From an uncultured Phascolarctobacterium sp. (GTDB lineage: Bacteria; Bacillota; Negativicutes; Acidaminococcales; Acidaminococcaceae): 64,000 bases of DNA. The notes under the pieces are model-generated. The model did no database searches. It saw nothing but the letters and a program-made list of their open reading frames with translations, and was not told the origin of the DNA. Location: the NCBI GenBank assembly GCA_949285135.1, contig CASDXO010000002.1, positions 62,001-126,000 on the forward strand, read 5' to 3'. Both the position numbers and the translations under genes were made by a program. Shown here piece by piece: positions 9,707 to 17,196 of this stretch (position 1 is its first letter; each line of letters opens with the position of its first letter).

Positions 9707-11385
9707 GACAGAAGATTTTTTACAGTCTCTTTTTTCTTACCTTTACGGCTTTGCTTTTGGCAGCATCACTGTTTTTGTGGGTTACTTACAGACAGGTTTC
9801 CCAGGAAAATATCAATAGCCTGAAAAATCAGGCGCAGATTATGATAGCACTGCATAACGATGGCCAGCTTGATTTTGAAAAGCTGAAACAAACGAGCATT
9901 CTTGATCGCGTTACTGTCTTATCACCGGATGGTAATGTTGTATTTGATAATTATGTTGATGCGGAAACAATGGAAAATCATGCCAGAAGAGAGGAAATCA
10001 GGCAGGCACTGCAAAACAGGGAAGGCTATGCAGTCAGAATGTCCGATACACTTGGCAAAGAAGTGATTTATTATGCAGTCTTAATGCCGGATGGAGATAT
10101 CCTGCGCTTTGCCCGGGTTAACGATACTGTGTTTATGCGTTTTGCCAGTGTTATACATTACGTTCTGGGTATTTTACTGCTGCTGATTGCGGGTGCTTTT
10201 GTTGCGGCTCGGTCCATAACTGCCAGAGTTATAAAGCCTCTGGAAAAAATTGACCTTGACAGACCGCTTACAGGACCGCCGATGACATATCCTGAATTGC
10301 AGCCGCTGCTGGAACGCATCGTTACTCAGCAGCAGAAGCTGGAAAAAGAAATGCGCCGTTATAAAAATAAAAAGCAGGAACTGAAAGCAGTTACCAATAA
10401 CATGGACGAGGGACTGTTGTTTTTGGATAACAGCGGCGAAATTGTATCTATCAATAAAAGTGCTGTGAGATTTTTTGGTTGTGAAAAACAGGAACTGATT
10501 GGTAAAAATTTGCTGACGCTCAGTTTAAGTAAAGATGTAGAAACATTGTTCAGCAAGATAGATGAGGCGGGAAAAGGCAGTCTGCTGCTTACAAAAGGTA
10601 ACAGCTATTATCAGCTTAACGGCAGCAAAATCGGTGATAAAGGTATGGTACTGCTGATTATGGACGTAACGGAAAAGACTGCTTCCGAAAAGTTGAGACG
10701 TGAATTTTCTGCCAATGTTTCACATGAGTTGAAAACACCTTTGCAGTCTGTGCTGGGTTATTCAGAAATTATGCTCAACGGATTGGTCAGAGAAGATGAC
10801 AGACCCAGATTTTTGCGCAAAATTTATGATGAGGCTAAAAATCTTTTGCAGCTGATTGATGATATCATCAAATTGTCAAAACTGGAAGAACAGCAGCAGG
10901 ATATGGTGGAAAACTTTAATTTACGTAAAGTGGCAGAACAGGCGGTGCAGCGACTGGCGGACAAAGCGGAAAAAAATAATATCGCAGTTACCATGGAATG
11001 CAGTATAGCTTCGTGCGCCATGCAGGGGATTCCTTCCATGCTGGAAGAAGTATTTGCTAATTTGTTGGATAATGCCATCAAATATAATCGTCCGGGTGGA
11101 AAGGTTATCCTGCGCCTTACAGAGAAAGAAAACAAATGGGTTGTGTCCATTGCGGATACCGGGATAGGTATTGCTCCGGAAGAAAAAGACAGAATCTTTG
11201 AGCGTTTTTACAGGATTGATAAAAGTCGCCATAAAGCTGTGGAAGGAACAGGATTGGGTCTTTCTATTGTCAAACATGGAATAATTTTCCATAAAGGTTC
11301 TATTAAAGTAAACAGCAATGTAGGGCAAGGTACAGAGTTTATCATTAAGCTGCCCAAAGGGACGCCGGATAAAAATGAAAAATAA
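9703..11385 (+). CDS. PhoR-like membrane sensor histidine kinase
   Basis: Sensor kinase partner of the preceding regulator (ATGA overlap). The 560 residues show a first membrane segment (about 7-27), an extracytoplasmic region of about 120 residues, a second membrane segment (about 148-168), a PAS-like domain (about 225-325), the HisKA phospho-acceptor box ANVSHELKTP with H341, and an ATP-binding domain with N-box NLLDNAIKYN, G1 DTGIGI and G2 GTGLGLSIVKHG. The TM-sensor-TM-PAS-kinase architecture is that of PhoR. The signal cannot be read directly. Confidence 0.85.
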   Translation: MRQKIFYSLFFLTFTALLLAASLFLWVTYRQVSQENINSLKNQAQIMIALHNDGQLDFEKLKQTSILDRVTVLSPDGNVVFDNYVDAETMENHARREEIRQALQNREGYAVRMSDTLGKEVIYYAVLMPDGDILRFARVNDTVFMRFASVIHYVLGILLLLIAGAFVAARSITARVIKPLEKIDLDRPLTGPPMTYPELQPLLERIVTQQQKLEKEMRRYKNKKQELKAVTNNMDEGLLFLDNSGEIVSINKSAVRFFGCEKQELIGKNLLTLSLSKDVETLFSKIDEAGKGSLLLTKGNSYYQLNGSKIGDKGMVLLIMDVTEKTASEKLRREFSANVSHELKTPLQSVLGYSEIMLNGLVREDDRPRFLRKIYDEAKNLLQLIDDIIKLSKLEEQQQDMVENFNLRKVAEQAVQRLADKAEKNNIAVTMECSIASCAMQGIPSMLEEVFANLLDNAIKYNRPGGKVILRLTEKENKWVVSIADTGIGIAPEEKDRIFERFYRIDKSRHKAVEGTGLGLSIVKHGIIFHKGSIKVNSNVGQGTEFIIKLPKGTPDKNEK

Positions 11386-11390
11386 AAATA

Positions 11391-11430
11391 AAACCGATTG
11401 CGGAATTTTCCGCAATCGGTTTTATTTTTA
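11391..11430. terminator. Bidirectional terminator between the kinase and mrp
   Basis: Long stem, 11391-11405 paired with 11408-11422, flanked by A-rich and T-rich tracts, serving both the plus-strand kinase operon and the converging mrp gene. Confidence 0.85.
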
Positions 11431-12282
11431 TTTTTTCCAGGCTGTTTCAAGATAGCTGCAGCAGTCATTGACAGCAGTAATGTCAAGTTCTTCTGCTTTG
11501 CCAGTGTCACAGGCAGCAGCAATAGCCGGGTCTATGGGAAGTTTTGCTAATACTTTCAGACCATACGCAGCGGCAGTTTGTTCAAGGTGGCTTTCACCGA
11601 AAATTTTATAGTCTTTGCCATTATCGGGACAATGGAAGTATGAGTAATTCTCAATAACACCAAGAACTGGGATATGCATCATATTAGCCATTTTTACTGC
11701 TTTGGCAACAATCATGGAAACCAGCTCCTGAGGAGAGGTAACAACTACGATGCCGTCTACAGGCAGCGACTGGAAAACAGTCAGCGGTACGTCACCTGTT
11801 CCCGGAGGCATATCTACGAACATAAAGTCGATATCTGTCCAGACAACATCGGTCCAAAATTGCTTTACCATATTGGCAATCATAGGTCCGCGCCAGATAA
11901 CCGGGTCAGATTCATTCTGCAGAAACATATTAGCAGAAATAACTTCGATACCGGAAGCTGTAGTAAGCGGCATCAGTCCTATTTCGCTGCCAGTGGCCCT
12001 GCCAGTAAGTCCGAAAGCCTTAGGAATGGACGGACCGGTAATATCTGCGTCCAGTACGGCAGTACGATAACCGCGTTTACGCATGGCTGATGCCAGCAGA
12101 GAAGTAACGAGAGATTTACCTACACCACCCTTGCCGCTGACAATACCGATAACTTTCTTAACGCTGCTCATAGGATTAAGAGCTGCAGAAAAGTTAGGCT
12201 GATGCTCTCCCGCATGTTCACAGCCCTCGCAGCTGCTGCGTCCGCAGGAAGTATTACTGCATTGTTTTTCTTGTTCTGTCAT
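11428..12282 (-). CDS. Mrp/NBP35-type P-loop ATPase (Fe-S cluster carrier)
   Basis: Cytoplasmic ATPase of the Mrp/ApbC family that carries or inserts iron-sulfur clusters. The 284-residue protein has a deviant Walker A GKGGVGKS (about 50-57), VDMPPGTGD (Walker B region) and the family helix following VTSPQELV. A Cys-rich N-terminal tail (Cys at about 8, 13, 18, 21) resembles the NBP35-type extension. The C-terminal cluster site normally read as CPxC is here HCPDNGK, with Asn at the second Cys position, so cluster binding may rely on other Cys. It has its own ribosome binding site (ggagg) and no operon partner. Confidence 0.88.
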   Translation of the reverse strand: MTEQEKQCSNTSCGRSSCEGCEHAGEHQPNFSAALNPMSSVKKVIGIVSGKGGVGKSLVTSLLASAMRKRGYRTAVLDADITGPSIPKAFGLTGRATGSEIGLMPLTTASGIEVISANMFLQNESDPVIWRGPMIANMVKQFWTDVVWTDIDFMFVDMPPGTGDVPLTVFQSLPVDGIVVVTSPQELVSMIVAKAVKMANMMHIPVLGVIENYSYFHCPDNGKDYKIFGESHLEQTAAAYGLKVLAKLPIDPAIAAACDTGKAEELDITAVNDCCSYLETAWKK

Positions 12283-12351
12283 TGTATTTTTCCTCCAAAA
12301 GATAAACTGATTATAGAGTCTGCTTTAAGTATACTATACCTTCAGCAGAAA

Positions 12352-12387
12352 GAAAATAAAAGACCTGCAGTTTGCAGCTGCAGGTCT
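12352..12387 (-). terminator. Terminator after brnQ
   Basis: AGACCTGCAG / CTGCAGGTCT (12361-12370 with 12378-12387); reading the minus strand the hairpin runs into a T-rich stretch. Confidence 0.75.
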
Positions 12388-12394
12388 GAAACTA

Positions 12395-13717
12395 TTATTG
12401 TTTGTTGGCGCAGGCTTTCCAGATAAAGCCGATTACAATACCAATTAAACAGGGGACAATCCAGCCAAAGCCGATATCATACAGAGGCATATGAGCTGAT
12501 AACAAGGTATGGATAAAACCAGTGTTAATGCCTGCTGCTCTTAATCCGTCAAAAACAGCAAAAACAGTTGTAAAGAAAATACACGGCCGGAAAATATAAG
12601 GATCGCGTTTAAAAAGTCCGCTGCAGACATTAAGCAGGACAAGGACAATGACTATCGGATACAGCATGCAGAGTACAGGTATAGAGAATTTAATGATATT
12701 ACTAAGTCCTATGTTTGATACTGCGAAGCTGAAAGCGGATATGGCCAGTACATAACGCTGATATTGTACTTTTTCCTTAAACAGGACATTGAAGTAACCG
12801 GAAATGGAGGAAGTAAGACCGATGCTGGTAGTTATGCAGGCAAAGAAAATGATAAGCGCCAGTATTATCTTGCCGAAATTGCCCATGTAATGTACAGCAA
12901 TCTGGTTTAAAAGCTGGCCGCCATTGGATATAATACCGAAAGCCTGAACACTGGTTGCACCGGTATAAGCTAAAGAAGAATAAATCAGAGTCAGGAACGT
13001 AGCCGCAATAACTCCTGCATAAATGCAGAGTCTGGTCAGCAGTTTATGATCCAGAATACCTTTGGATTCAATAGCATTGACAGTAGCGGCGCCGAAAAGC
13101 ATGGCTGCCAGAAGGTCCATGGTATTGTAACCTTCCTGGAAACCTTTGAAAAATGGAACCGCGGCATAATCTCCCTGAGCAGTCTGTGCCGGACCGAGAG
13201 GGTCAATAAGTACGAAGGCAATCAGGATGGCAAGGCAGATAAGCAGCATGGGGGTCATAATCTTGCCGATATTATCAATGATTTTGGATGGATTGACTGA
13301 CAGATAATAGGTCAGCAGAAAGAAAAACAGGCTGTAAGCTATCATCCCGAAGTCATGATACCCTGCCGGTACAAAAGCCAGGATGCCGGTATCAAAGGAA
13401 ACAGCTGCCGTACGTGGAATAGCGAAGAAGGGGCCAATGGTCAGTGCGCAGATAACCACAAGTGCTTTAGCAAAATTACGGTGCACCGGAGATGCCAGAT
13501 TATCCGGGTTATCGCTGCGGTTGATAGCCATTGCTACAATACCAAGTAGTGGCAGGCCTACGCCGCTTATACAGAAACCGAGAGTTGCTGCAAACAGGTT
13601 ATCACCGGCCAATTGTCCGAGTACCGGAGGGAAGATGAAGTTGCCTGCGCCGAAAAAGAATGAAAAAAGCATTAAGCCGATAGGTAATATTAAAGAAAGA
13701 TTGATTTTTTGCTCCAT
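12395..13717 (-). CDS. brnQ: BrnQ-type branched-chain amino acid transporter
   Basis: Sodium- or proton-coupled uptake of Leu, Ile and Val through the inner membrane (LIVCS family). The start is the ATG at 13717 with a good aggag upstream. The longer open frame to 13801 would run through a terminator-like hairpin and is rejected. The 440-residue protein begins with the family signature (LMLFSFFFGAGNFIFPP) and has about twelve hydrophobic segments. It is a single-gene unit with its own promoter and a hairpin in the leader, which suggests attenuation by an unknown signal. Confidence 0.92.
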   Translation of the reverse strand: MEQKINLSLILPIGLMLFSFFFGAGNFIFPPVLGQLAGDNLFAATLGFCISGVGLPLLGIVAMAINRSDNPDNLASPVHRNFAKALVVICALTIGPFFAIPRTAAVSFDTGILAFVPAGYHDFGMIAYSLFFFLLTYYLSVNPSKIIDNIGKIMTPMLLICLAILIAFVLIDPLGPAQTAQGDYAAVPFFKGFQEGYNTMDLLAAMLFGAATVNAIESKGILDHKLLTRLCIYAGVIAATFLTLIYSSLAYTGATSVQAFGIISNGGQLLNQIAVHYMGNFGKIILALIIFFACITTSIGLTSSISGYFNVLFKEKVQYQRYVLAISAFSFAVSNIGLSNIIKFSIPVLCMLYPIVIVLVLLNVCSGLFKRDPYIFRPCIFFTTVFAVFDGLRAAGINTGFIHTLLSAHMPLYDIGFGWIVPCLIGIVIGFIWKACANKQ

Positions 13718-13760
13718 AAATATTCTCCTGAATAGTGTTGATAAAGTTACTGCCGAAAAT

Positions 13761-13792
13761 AAAAAAACTTCTCCAAGCATAAATTGGAGAAG
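13761..13792 (-). terminator. Terminator-like hairpin in the brnQ leader (possible attenuator)
   Basis: On the minus strand CTTCTCCAA and TTGGAGAAG (13784-13792 with 13768-13776) form a stem followed by seven T residues. It sits between the brnQ promoter and the brnQ start, only about 11 bases after the predicted transcription start. It may attenuate brnQ or stop read-through. Confidence 0.6.
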
Positions 13793-13809
13793 AATTCTCA
13801 CTGCGAATT

Positions 13810-13838
13810 ATTATAATAAATTTATAGTAGTTTTGCAA
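13810..13838 (-). promoter_or_regulatory. brnQ promoter
   Basis: Minus strand TTGCAA (13838-13833), 17 bases, TATAAT (13815-13810). Confidence 0.65.
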
Positions 13839-13942
13839 CATTTTGACGTTCACAATATTTATTCAATGTAACATGACAAATATTAGAAAAAACCTTAAAA
13901 TATACAAAATAAGTCTGAAAATTATAATATTTATACAGAAAA

Positions 13943-13978
13943 AGGTAAACCTCCGTCAGAAAAGACAGAGGTTTTTTC
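13943..13978. terminator. Terminator after tyrS
   Basis: AACCTCCGTC / GACAGAGGTT (13948-13957 with 13964-13973) with T-rich tracts on both strands. It ends tyrS on the minus strand. Confidence 0.75.
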
Positions 13979-13980
13979 TT

Positions 13981-15201
13981 TTATTTTACAATCAGACGGA
14001 AGTATTTTTTCTTGCCTTTACGAATTAGCAGACTTTTGTCTTCGTTGAACATATTTTCTGCAAAGCAGGCATCAACATCGTTAAGTACATTATCATTAAT
14101 GTACAAACCACCTTGAGTAATCATCTGGCGTGCTTCACGTTTACTGGAGAAAATCTTGCCGGCGGTAAGTACGTCGATAACTTTACCGGTCATTTCAGCA
14201 GGAGTTATTTCTATGGTAGGTACATTTTCCAGATTGCTGCCGCCACCAAACAGTGCTTCAGCTGCCTGTTGTGCTTTAGTTGCTTCTTCTTCACCGTGTA
14301 CCAGCTTGGTAACTTCGAATGCCAGTACCTTCTTGGCAATATTAATTTCAGCGTCCTTGAGTGCAGCAAGACGGTGGACTTCATCCATAGGCAGGAAGGT
14401 CAGCAGGCTGAGGCAGTTTTCTACGTCGCTGTCATCTACATTACGCCAGTACTGATAAAAGTCATACGGAGAGGTTTTCTCAGGATCCAGCCACAGAGCA
14501 CCTTTTTCAGTTTTGCCCATTTTACGGCCATCGCTGGTAGTAAGCAGTTTGCATGTCATGCAGTAAGCAGGTTTTTGTTCCTTACGGCGGATAAGTTCTA
14601 CGCCTGCCAGCATATTGGACCATTGGTCGTCGCCGCCCAGTTCCATAATGCAGCCGTATTCTTTATTTAAACGCCAGAAATCATAGCTTTGCATAATCAT
14701 ATAGTTAAATTCAAAGAAAGAAAGACCGCGTTCCAGACGTTTTTTGAAGCATTCGGCAGTAAGCATGCGGTTAACGGAAAAATGAACGCCGACTTCACGC
14801 AGCAGCTGGATATAGTTTAAATCAAGCAGCCAGTCAGCGTTATTCGCCAGAATTGCCTTACCGTCAGAAAAATCAATAAAGCGGCTCATCTGCTTTTTAA
14901 AGCAGGCAATATTATGATTAATAAATTCTGTAGTAAGCATTTTACGCATCTCATCTTTGCCGCTGGGGTCGCCTACCATACCGGTACCGCCGCCCAGAAG
15001 GCAGATGGGGCGATGACCTGCTTTCTGCATGTGACTCATCATCATTAAAGCGATAAAATGACCTACATGCAGACTGTCAGCTGTGGGGTCGAAACCTATG
15101 TAGAATGTTATTTTTTCATTTTCCAGTAATTCTTTAATTTCGTTTTCATGGGACATTTGCTTAATAAAGCCACGTTCCTGCAAAACATCAAATACAGACA
15201 T
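13981..15201 (-). CDS. tyrS: Tyrosyl-tRNA synthetase
   Basis: Class I aminoacyl-tRNA synthetase that charges tRNA-Tyr. I choose the ATG at 15201, which has a strong aggaggt and gives the family-typical N-terminus [12 protein letters not shown]; the open frame upstream is the leader. The 406-residue product has [15 protein letters not shown] (HIGH motif as HVGH, about 45-48), the Tyr-binding GGDDQW, the KMSKS-like loop KMGKT, and a C-terminal S4-like RNA-binding domain ([19 protein letters not shown]). The leader is short (about 65 bases) and I see no T-box, unlike many Firmicute tyrS genes. Confidence 0.96.
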   Translation of the reverse strand: MSVFDVLQERGFIKQMSHENEIKELLENEKITFYIGFDPTADSLHVGHFIALMMMSHMQKAGHRPICLLGGGTGMVGDPSGKDEMRKMLTTEFINHNIACFKKQMSRFIDFSDGKAILANNADWLLDLNYIQLLREVGVHFSVNRMLTAECFKKRLERGLSFFEFNYMIMQSYDFWRLNKEYGCIMELGGDDQWSNMLAGVELIRRKEQKPAYCMTCKLLTTSDGRKMGKTEKGALWLDPEKTSPYDFYQYWRNVDDSDVENCLSLLTFLPMDEVHRLAALKDAEINIAKKVLAFEVTKLVHGEEEATKAQQAAEALFGGGSNLENVPTIEITPAEMTGKVIDVLTAGKIFSSKREARQMITQGGLYINDNVLNDVDACFAENMFNEDKSLLIRKGKKKYFRLIVK

Positions 15202-15273
15202 CAGAATACCTCCTAAATATGGGTAGCAGGCAGCGGGAATACTGCCTTTGTCGCATAAGCTAAAATCTATAAT

Positions 15274-15302
15274 ATTATACAATATCATTGCAGGTTTAGC
15301 AA
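15274..15302 (-). promoter_or_regulatory. tyrS promoter
   Basis: Minus strand TTGCTA (15302-15297), 17 bases, TATAAT (15279-15274). Confidence 0.65.
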
Positions 15303-15369
15303 ACGGAATACATGTTATGGAGGTAACAGGAGCTGCTCCTTATGAAATTTACAGGAATGGGACTCTGGC

Positions 15370-15398
15370 TTGACTGAAAGTAAACGGTAACATATAAT
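15370..15398 (+). promoter_or_regulatory. Promoter of the DnaA-N-like gene
   Basis: TTGACT, 17 bases, TATAAT; near consensus. The leader before the ATG at 15458 is about 53 bases. Confidence 0.75.
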
Positions 15399-15457
15399 AA
15401 AAGACATGTAAAGAGCTTTTATTACTTTTACAAAGTTTAAATATGGAGGAATAAAAA

Positions 15458-15793
15458 ATGCGTCAAGATTTAGTTGTACCTGGTGAAGGTGAAGAAAAAT
15501 TTGTCGTTGCTCGTGATGCGCGTGTGGTAACTGTGCCGTTTTCACCTCTGGAACAGAGGATGGCCGAAGAAAAGCCTTATGTTATGGAAAGATTGCAGAA
15601 ATTAAAAGAAATTTTGGGTGAAGAAACATTTCATCGCCTGATCAGTAAGGTACATAATATTAACTATGCCGGTAACCGTATCCTGCTCGTGGCAGAAAAT
15701 GAGCTGCATCGTACCAATATTGAACGTGAATGCCTGCCTGCTATAGCAGAAGCTTTTGAAGTTACCAGTATTCGTGTGGTAACACAAGGATAA
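15458..15793 (+). CDS. Small protein resembling DnaA domain I, without the ATPase
   Basis: A 111-residue protein with its own near-consensus promoter and a good ggagga ribosome binding site. I do not recognise residues 1-43 (acidic and polar). Residues about 44-109 follow the DnaA N-terminal domain pattern: a helix ([17 protein letters not shown]), a strand after an N-G turn ([17 protein letters not shown], comparable to the TLTITAPNEFARDWLE type of DnaA), a helix and a final strand (IRVV). The usual Trp of that domain is absent and there is no AAA+ or DNA-binding domain. It could be a modulator that mimics DnaA domain I, or simply share its KH-like fold. Confidence 0.5.
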   Translation: MRQDLVVPGEGEEKFVVARDARVVTVPFSPLEQRMAEEKPYVMERLQKLKEILGEETFHRLISKVHNINYAGNRILLVAENELHRTNIERECLPAIAEAFEVTSIRVVTQG

Positions 15794-15806
15794 TTACAAA
15801 AAAGTG

Positions 15807-15835
15807 TTGACATATTAAACACCTTGTTTTATAAT
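15807..15835 (+). promoter_or_regulatory. Consensus promoter of tRNA-Pro
   Basis: Perfect TTGACA, 17 bases, TATAAT, as expected for a strong stable-RNA promoter. Transcription would begin about 25 bases before the tRNA. Confidence 0.9.
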
Positions 15836-15867
15836 TATCAATGTTGCTGATGCATATCAGTAAAAGT

Positions 15868-15944
15868 CGGGGCGTGGCGCAGTTTGGTAGCGCGCTTGTT
15901 TCGGGTACAAGAGGCCGTGAGTTCGAATCTCGCCGCCCCGACCA
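15868..15944 (+). tRNA. tRNA-Pro, anticodon CGG
   Basis: 77 bases including an encoded CCA end. The acceptor stem pairs CGGGGCG with CGCCCCG, the anticodon arm is CTTGT-TTCGGGT-ACAAG giving anticodon CGG at 15902-15904, and the T arm has TTCGAAT in the loop. It reads CCG Pro codons. It is flanked by a consensus promoter and a terminator, so it is transcribed alone. Confidence 0.96.
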
Positions 15945-15957
15945 GTTTAAAAGTAAA

Positions 15958-15983
15958 ACGCAGTCAGATGGCTGCGTTTTTTT
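15958..15983 (+). terminator. Terminator after tRNA-Pro
   Basis: ACGCAGTC / GGCTGCGT (15958-15965 with 15970-15977) followed by seven T residues. Confidence 0.9.
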
Positions 15984-16023
15984 ACTATATGCTGAGTCTA
16001 AAAATGAAACCCCTAAAATAAAA

Positions 16024-16065
16024 AAGAAGCTGACTTATTGTAAACAGGGCAGCTTCTTTTTTTAT
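16024..16065. terminator. Second terminator-like hairpin downstream of tRNA-Pro
   Basis: AAGAAGCTG / CAGCTTCTT (16024-16032 with 16050-16058), preceded by A residues and followed by seven T residues. No gene of its own lies between it and the first terminator (about 40 bases), so it may insulate lysR or be a leftover of a lost gene. Confidence 0.6.
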
Positions 16066-16141
16066 TTAGGGCGTAAATATGCAGAGTATTTGATTTTGTA
16101 TACAGTATTCTTTTATAAAAGATGACCTATAAAAGGCTATC

Positions 16142-16179
16142 TATAAGAAAAATTTTGGTATAATAAAGAAAAACTTATA
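16142..16179 (+). promoter_or_regulatory. lysR promoter region with a TATAAG inverted repeat
   Basis: TATAAT at 16159-16164 is a probable -10 for lysR. It is flanked by TATAAG (16142-16147) and CTTATA (16174-16179). The same half-site, TTATAAG, recurs over the -35 of the downstream nhaC promoter (17125), so it may be the LysR-protein binding element. This is inference. Confidence 0.35.
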
Positions 16180-16202
16180 ATGAGATTGTCGGAGATGAGA
16201 CC

Positions 16203-17072
16203 ATGAAAATACAGGTGTACCGTTCATTTTTAACCGTAGCACAATGTAAAAGTTTTACGCAGGCGGCAGAATTTCTTAATTTTACCCAGCCGACCATCAG
16301 CAATCATATTGCTGCGCTTGAAGAAACTTACGGAGTAGCTCTTTTTGTACGTGAAGGTAAGAATGTTTATCTTACCGCAGCAGGGCAGGCCTTTGTGCCG
16401 GAAGCACAGAAAATTTTGCAGGAATATGAAGAAAGCATCAAGTTCATGTCAGCGTTTAAGGAACAAAGCATGCATTTAAGGATTGCTGTTTCTACGCAGG
16501 TAATCAACAGTTATTTGCTGGATATTCTGACAAGGATTAAAAAGGAATTTCCGGAACTTGACATAGTGGTTGACCGCCGCATGACTATTGAAGAAATTTT
16601 GGATCGCACAGTTAAAGAGAAATATTATGATTTCGCATTTGTACATATGGATGTACAGCCGCTTTATACTAAAAGAGTGCGTCTGTGGCAGGAAAAGCTG
16701 GTTTGGGTTTGCTCAAAACAGCTGTATGAACGGTTTGAAAGCAGTATGAATATTTACGATTATCCTTTTGTTTCTTATTCGGATAATGGTGTTTACTATA
16801 ATGTGCTGCTGGAAAAGGTGGATATGAAGAAACTTAAAAAAGTAGTTTCTTTCAGTGATTCAGATACGGTTTTGGAAGCAGTGAAAAAATCAATGGGTAT
16901 AGCTTTTGTACCGCTTACTAAGGTGAAAGATGATATCCGCTCTGGAGCAATGATAAAGTTTTCTGATGAGTATGATGCCAAATTCCGCATTTCGGTACTT
17001 TATGATTATGAAATGGAGTTTACTCAACCTAAAAAACGCTTTCTTGATTATTTGCAGGCAGAACGTGAGTAA
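16203..17072 (+). CDS. LysR-family transcriptional regulator
   Basis: Tetrameric DNA-binding regulator, 289 residues, with an N-terminal winged helix-turn-helix (about 3-62: FLTVAQCKSFTQAAEFLNFT, QPTISNHIAALEE, GVALFVREGK) and a C-terminal periplasmic-binding-protein-like effector domain. It reads in the same direction as the transporter and isoaspartyl dipeptidase genes, 124 bases upstream of them, and is the likely local regulator. E. coli iadA also lies next to a LysR-family gene (yjiE/hypT), which supports the link. The effector is unknown. Confidence 0.88.
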   Translation: MKIQVYRSFLTVAQCKSFTQAAEFLNFTQPTISNHIAALEETYGVALFVREGKNVYLTAAGQAFVPEAQKILQEYEESIKFMSAFKEQSMHLRIAVSTQVINSYLLDILTRIKKEFPELDIVVDRRMTIEEILDRTVKEKYYDFAFVHMDVQPLYTKRVRLWQEKLVWVCSKQLYERFESSMNIYDYPFVSYSDNGVYYNVLLEKVDMKKLKKVVSFSDSDTVLEAVKKSMGIAFVPLTKVKDDIRSGAMIKFSDEYDAKFRISVLYDYEMEFTQPKKRFLDYLQAERE

Positions 17073-17124
17073 GTAGAGAAGAATATTGATAAAATTTTTT
17101 TATAAATAGAAAAAATAACGCAAT

Positions 17125-17153
17125 TTATAAGTTCCTTTTCTTTGTAATACAAT
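17125..17153 (+). promoter_or_regulatory. Candidate promoter of the nhaC-iadA-iadA operon
   Basis: TTATAA, 17 bases, TACAAT. The -35 overlaps a TTATAAG element shared with the lysR promoter region. Confidence 0.45.
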
Positions 17154-17196
17154 AAAACCATAGTTTTTTTATTTACATTATTGAGGAGGGTTTTGT

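Noticed and set aside
13602-13853. Minus-strand leader peptide with four Ile codons upstream of brnQ
   Set aside because: Tempting as an attenuation peptide, but the Ile codons fall exactly in the TATAAT of the brnQ promoter, upstream of the likely transcription start.
15202-15300. T-box leader before tyrS
   Set aside because: The leader is only about 65 bases and shows no T-box sequence.
15841-16125. Open frame covering the tRNA-Pro gene and its terminators
   Set aside because: It spans a clear tRNA and two terminators, so it is not a protein gene.
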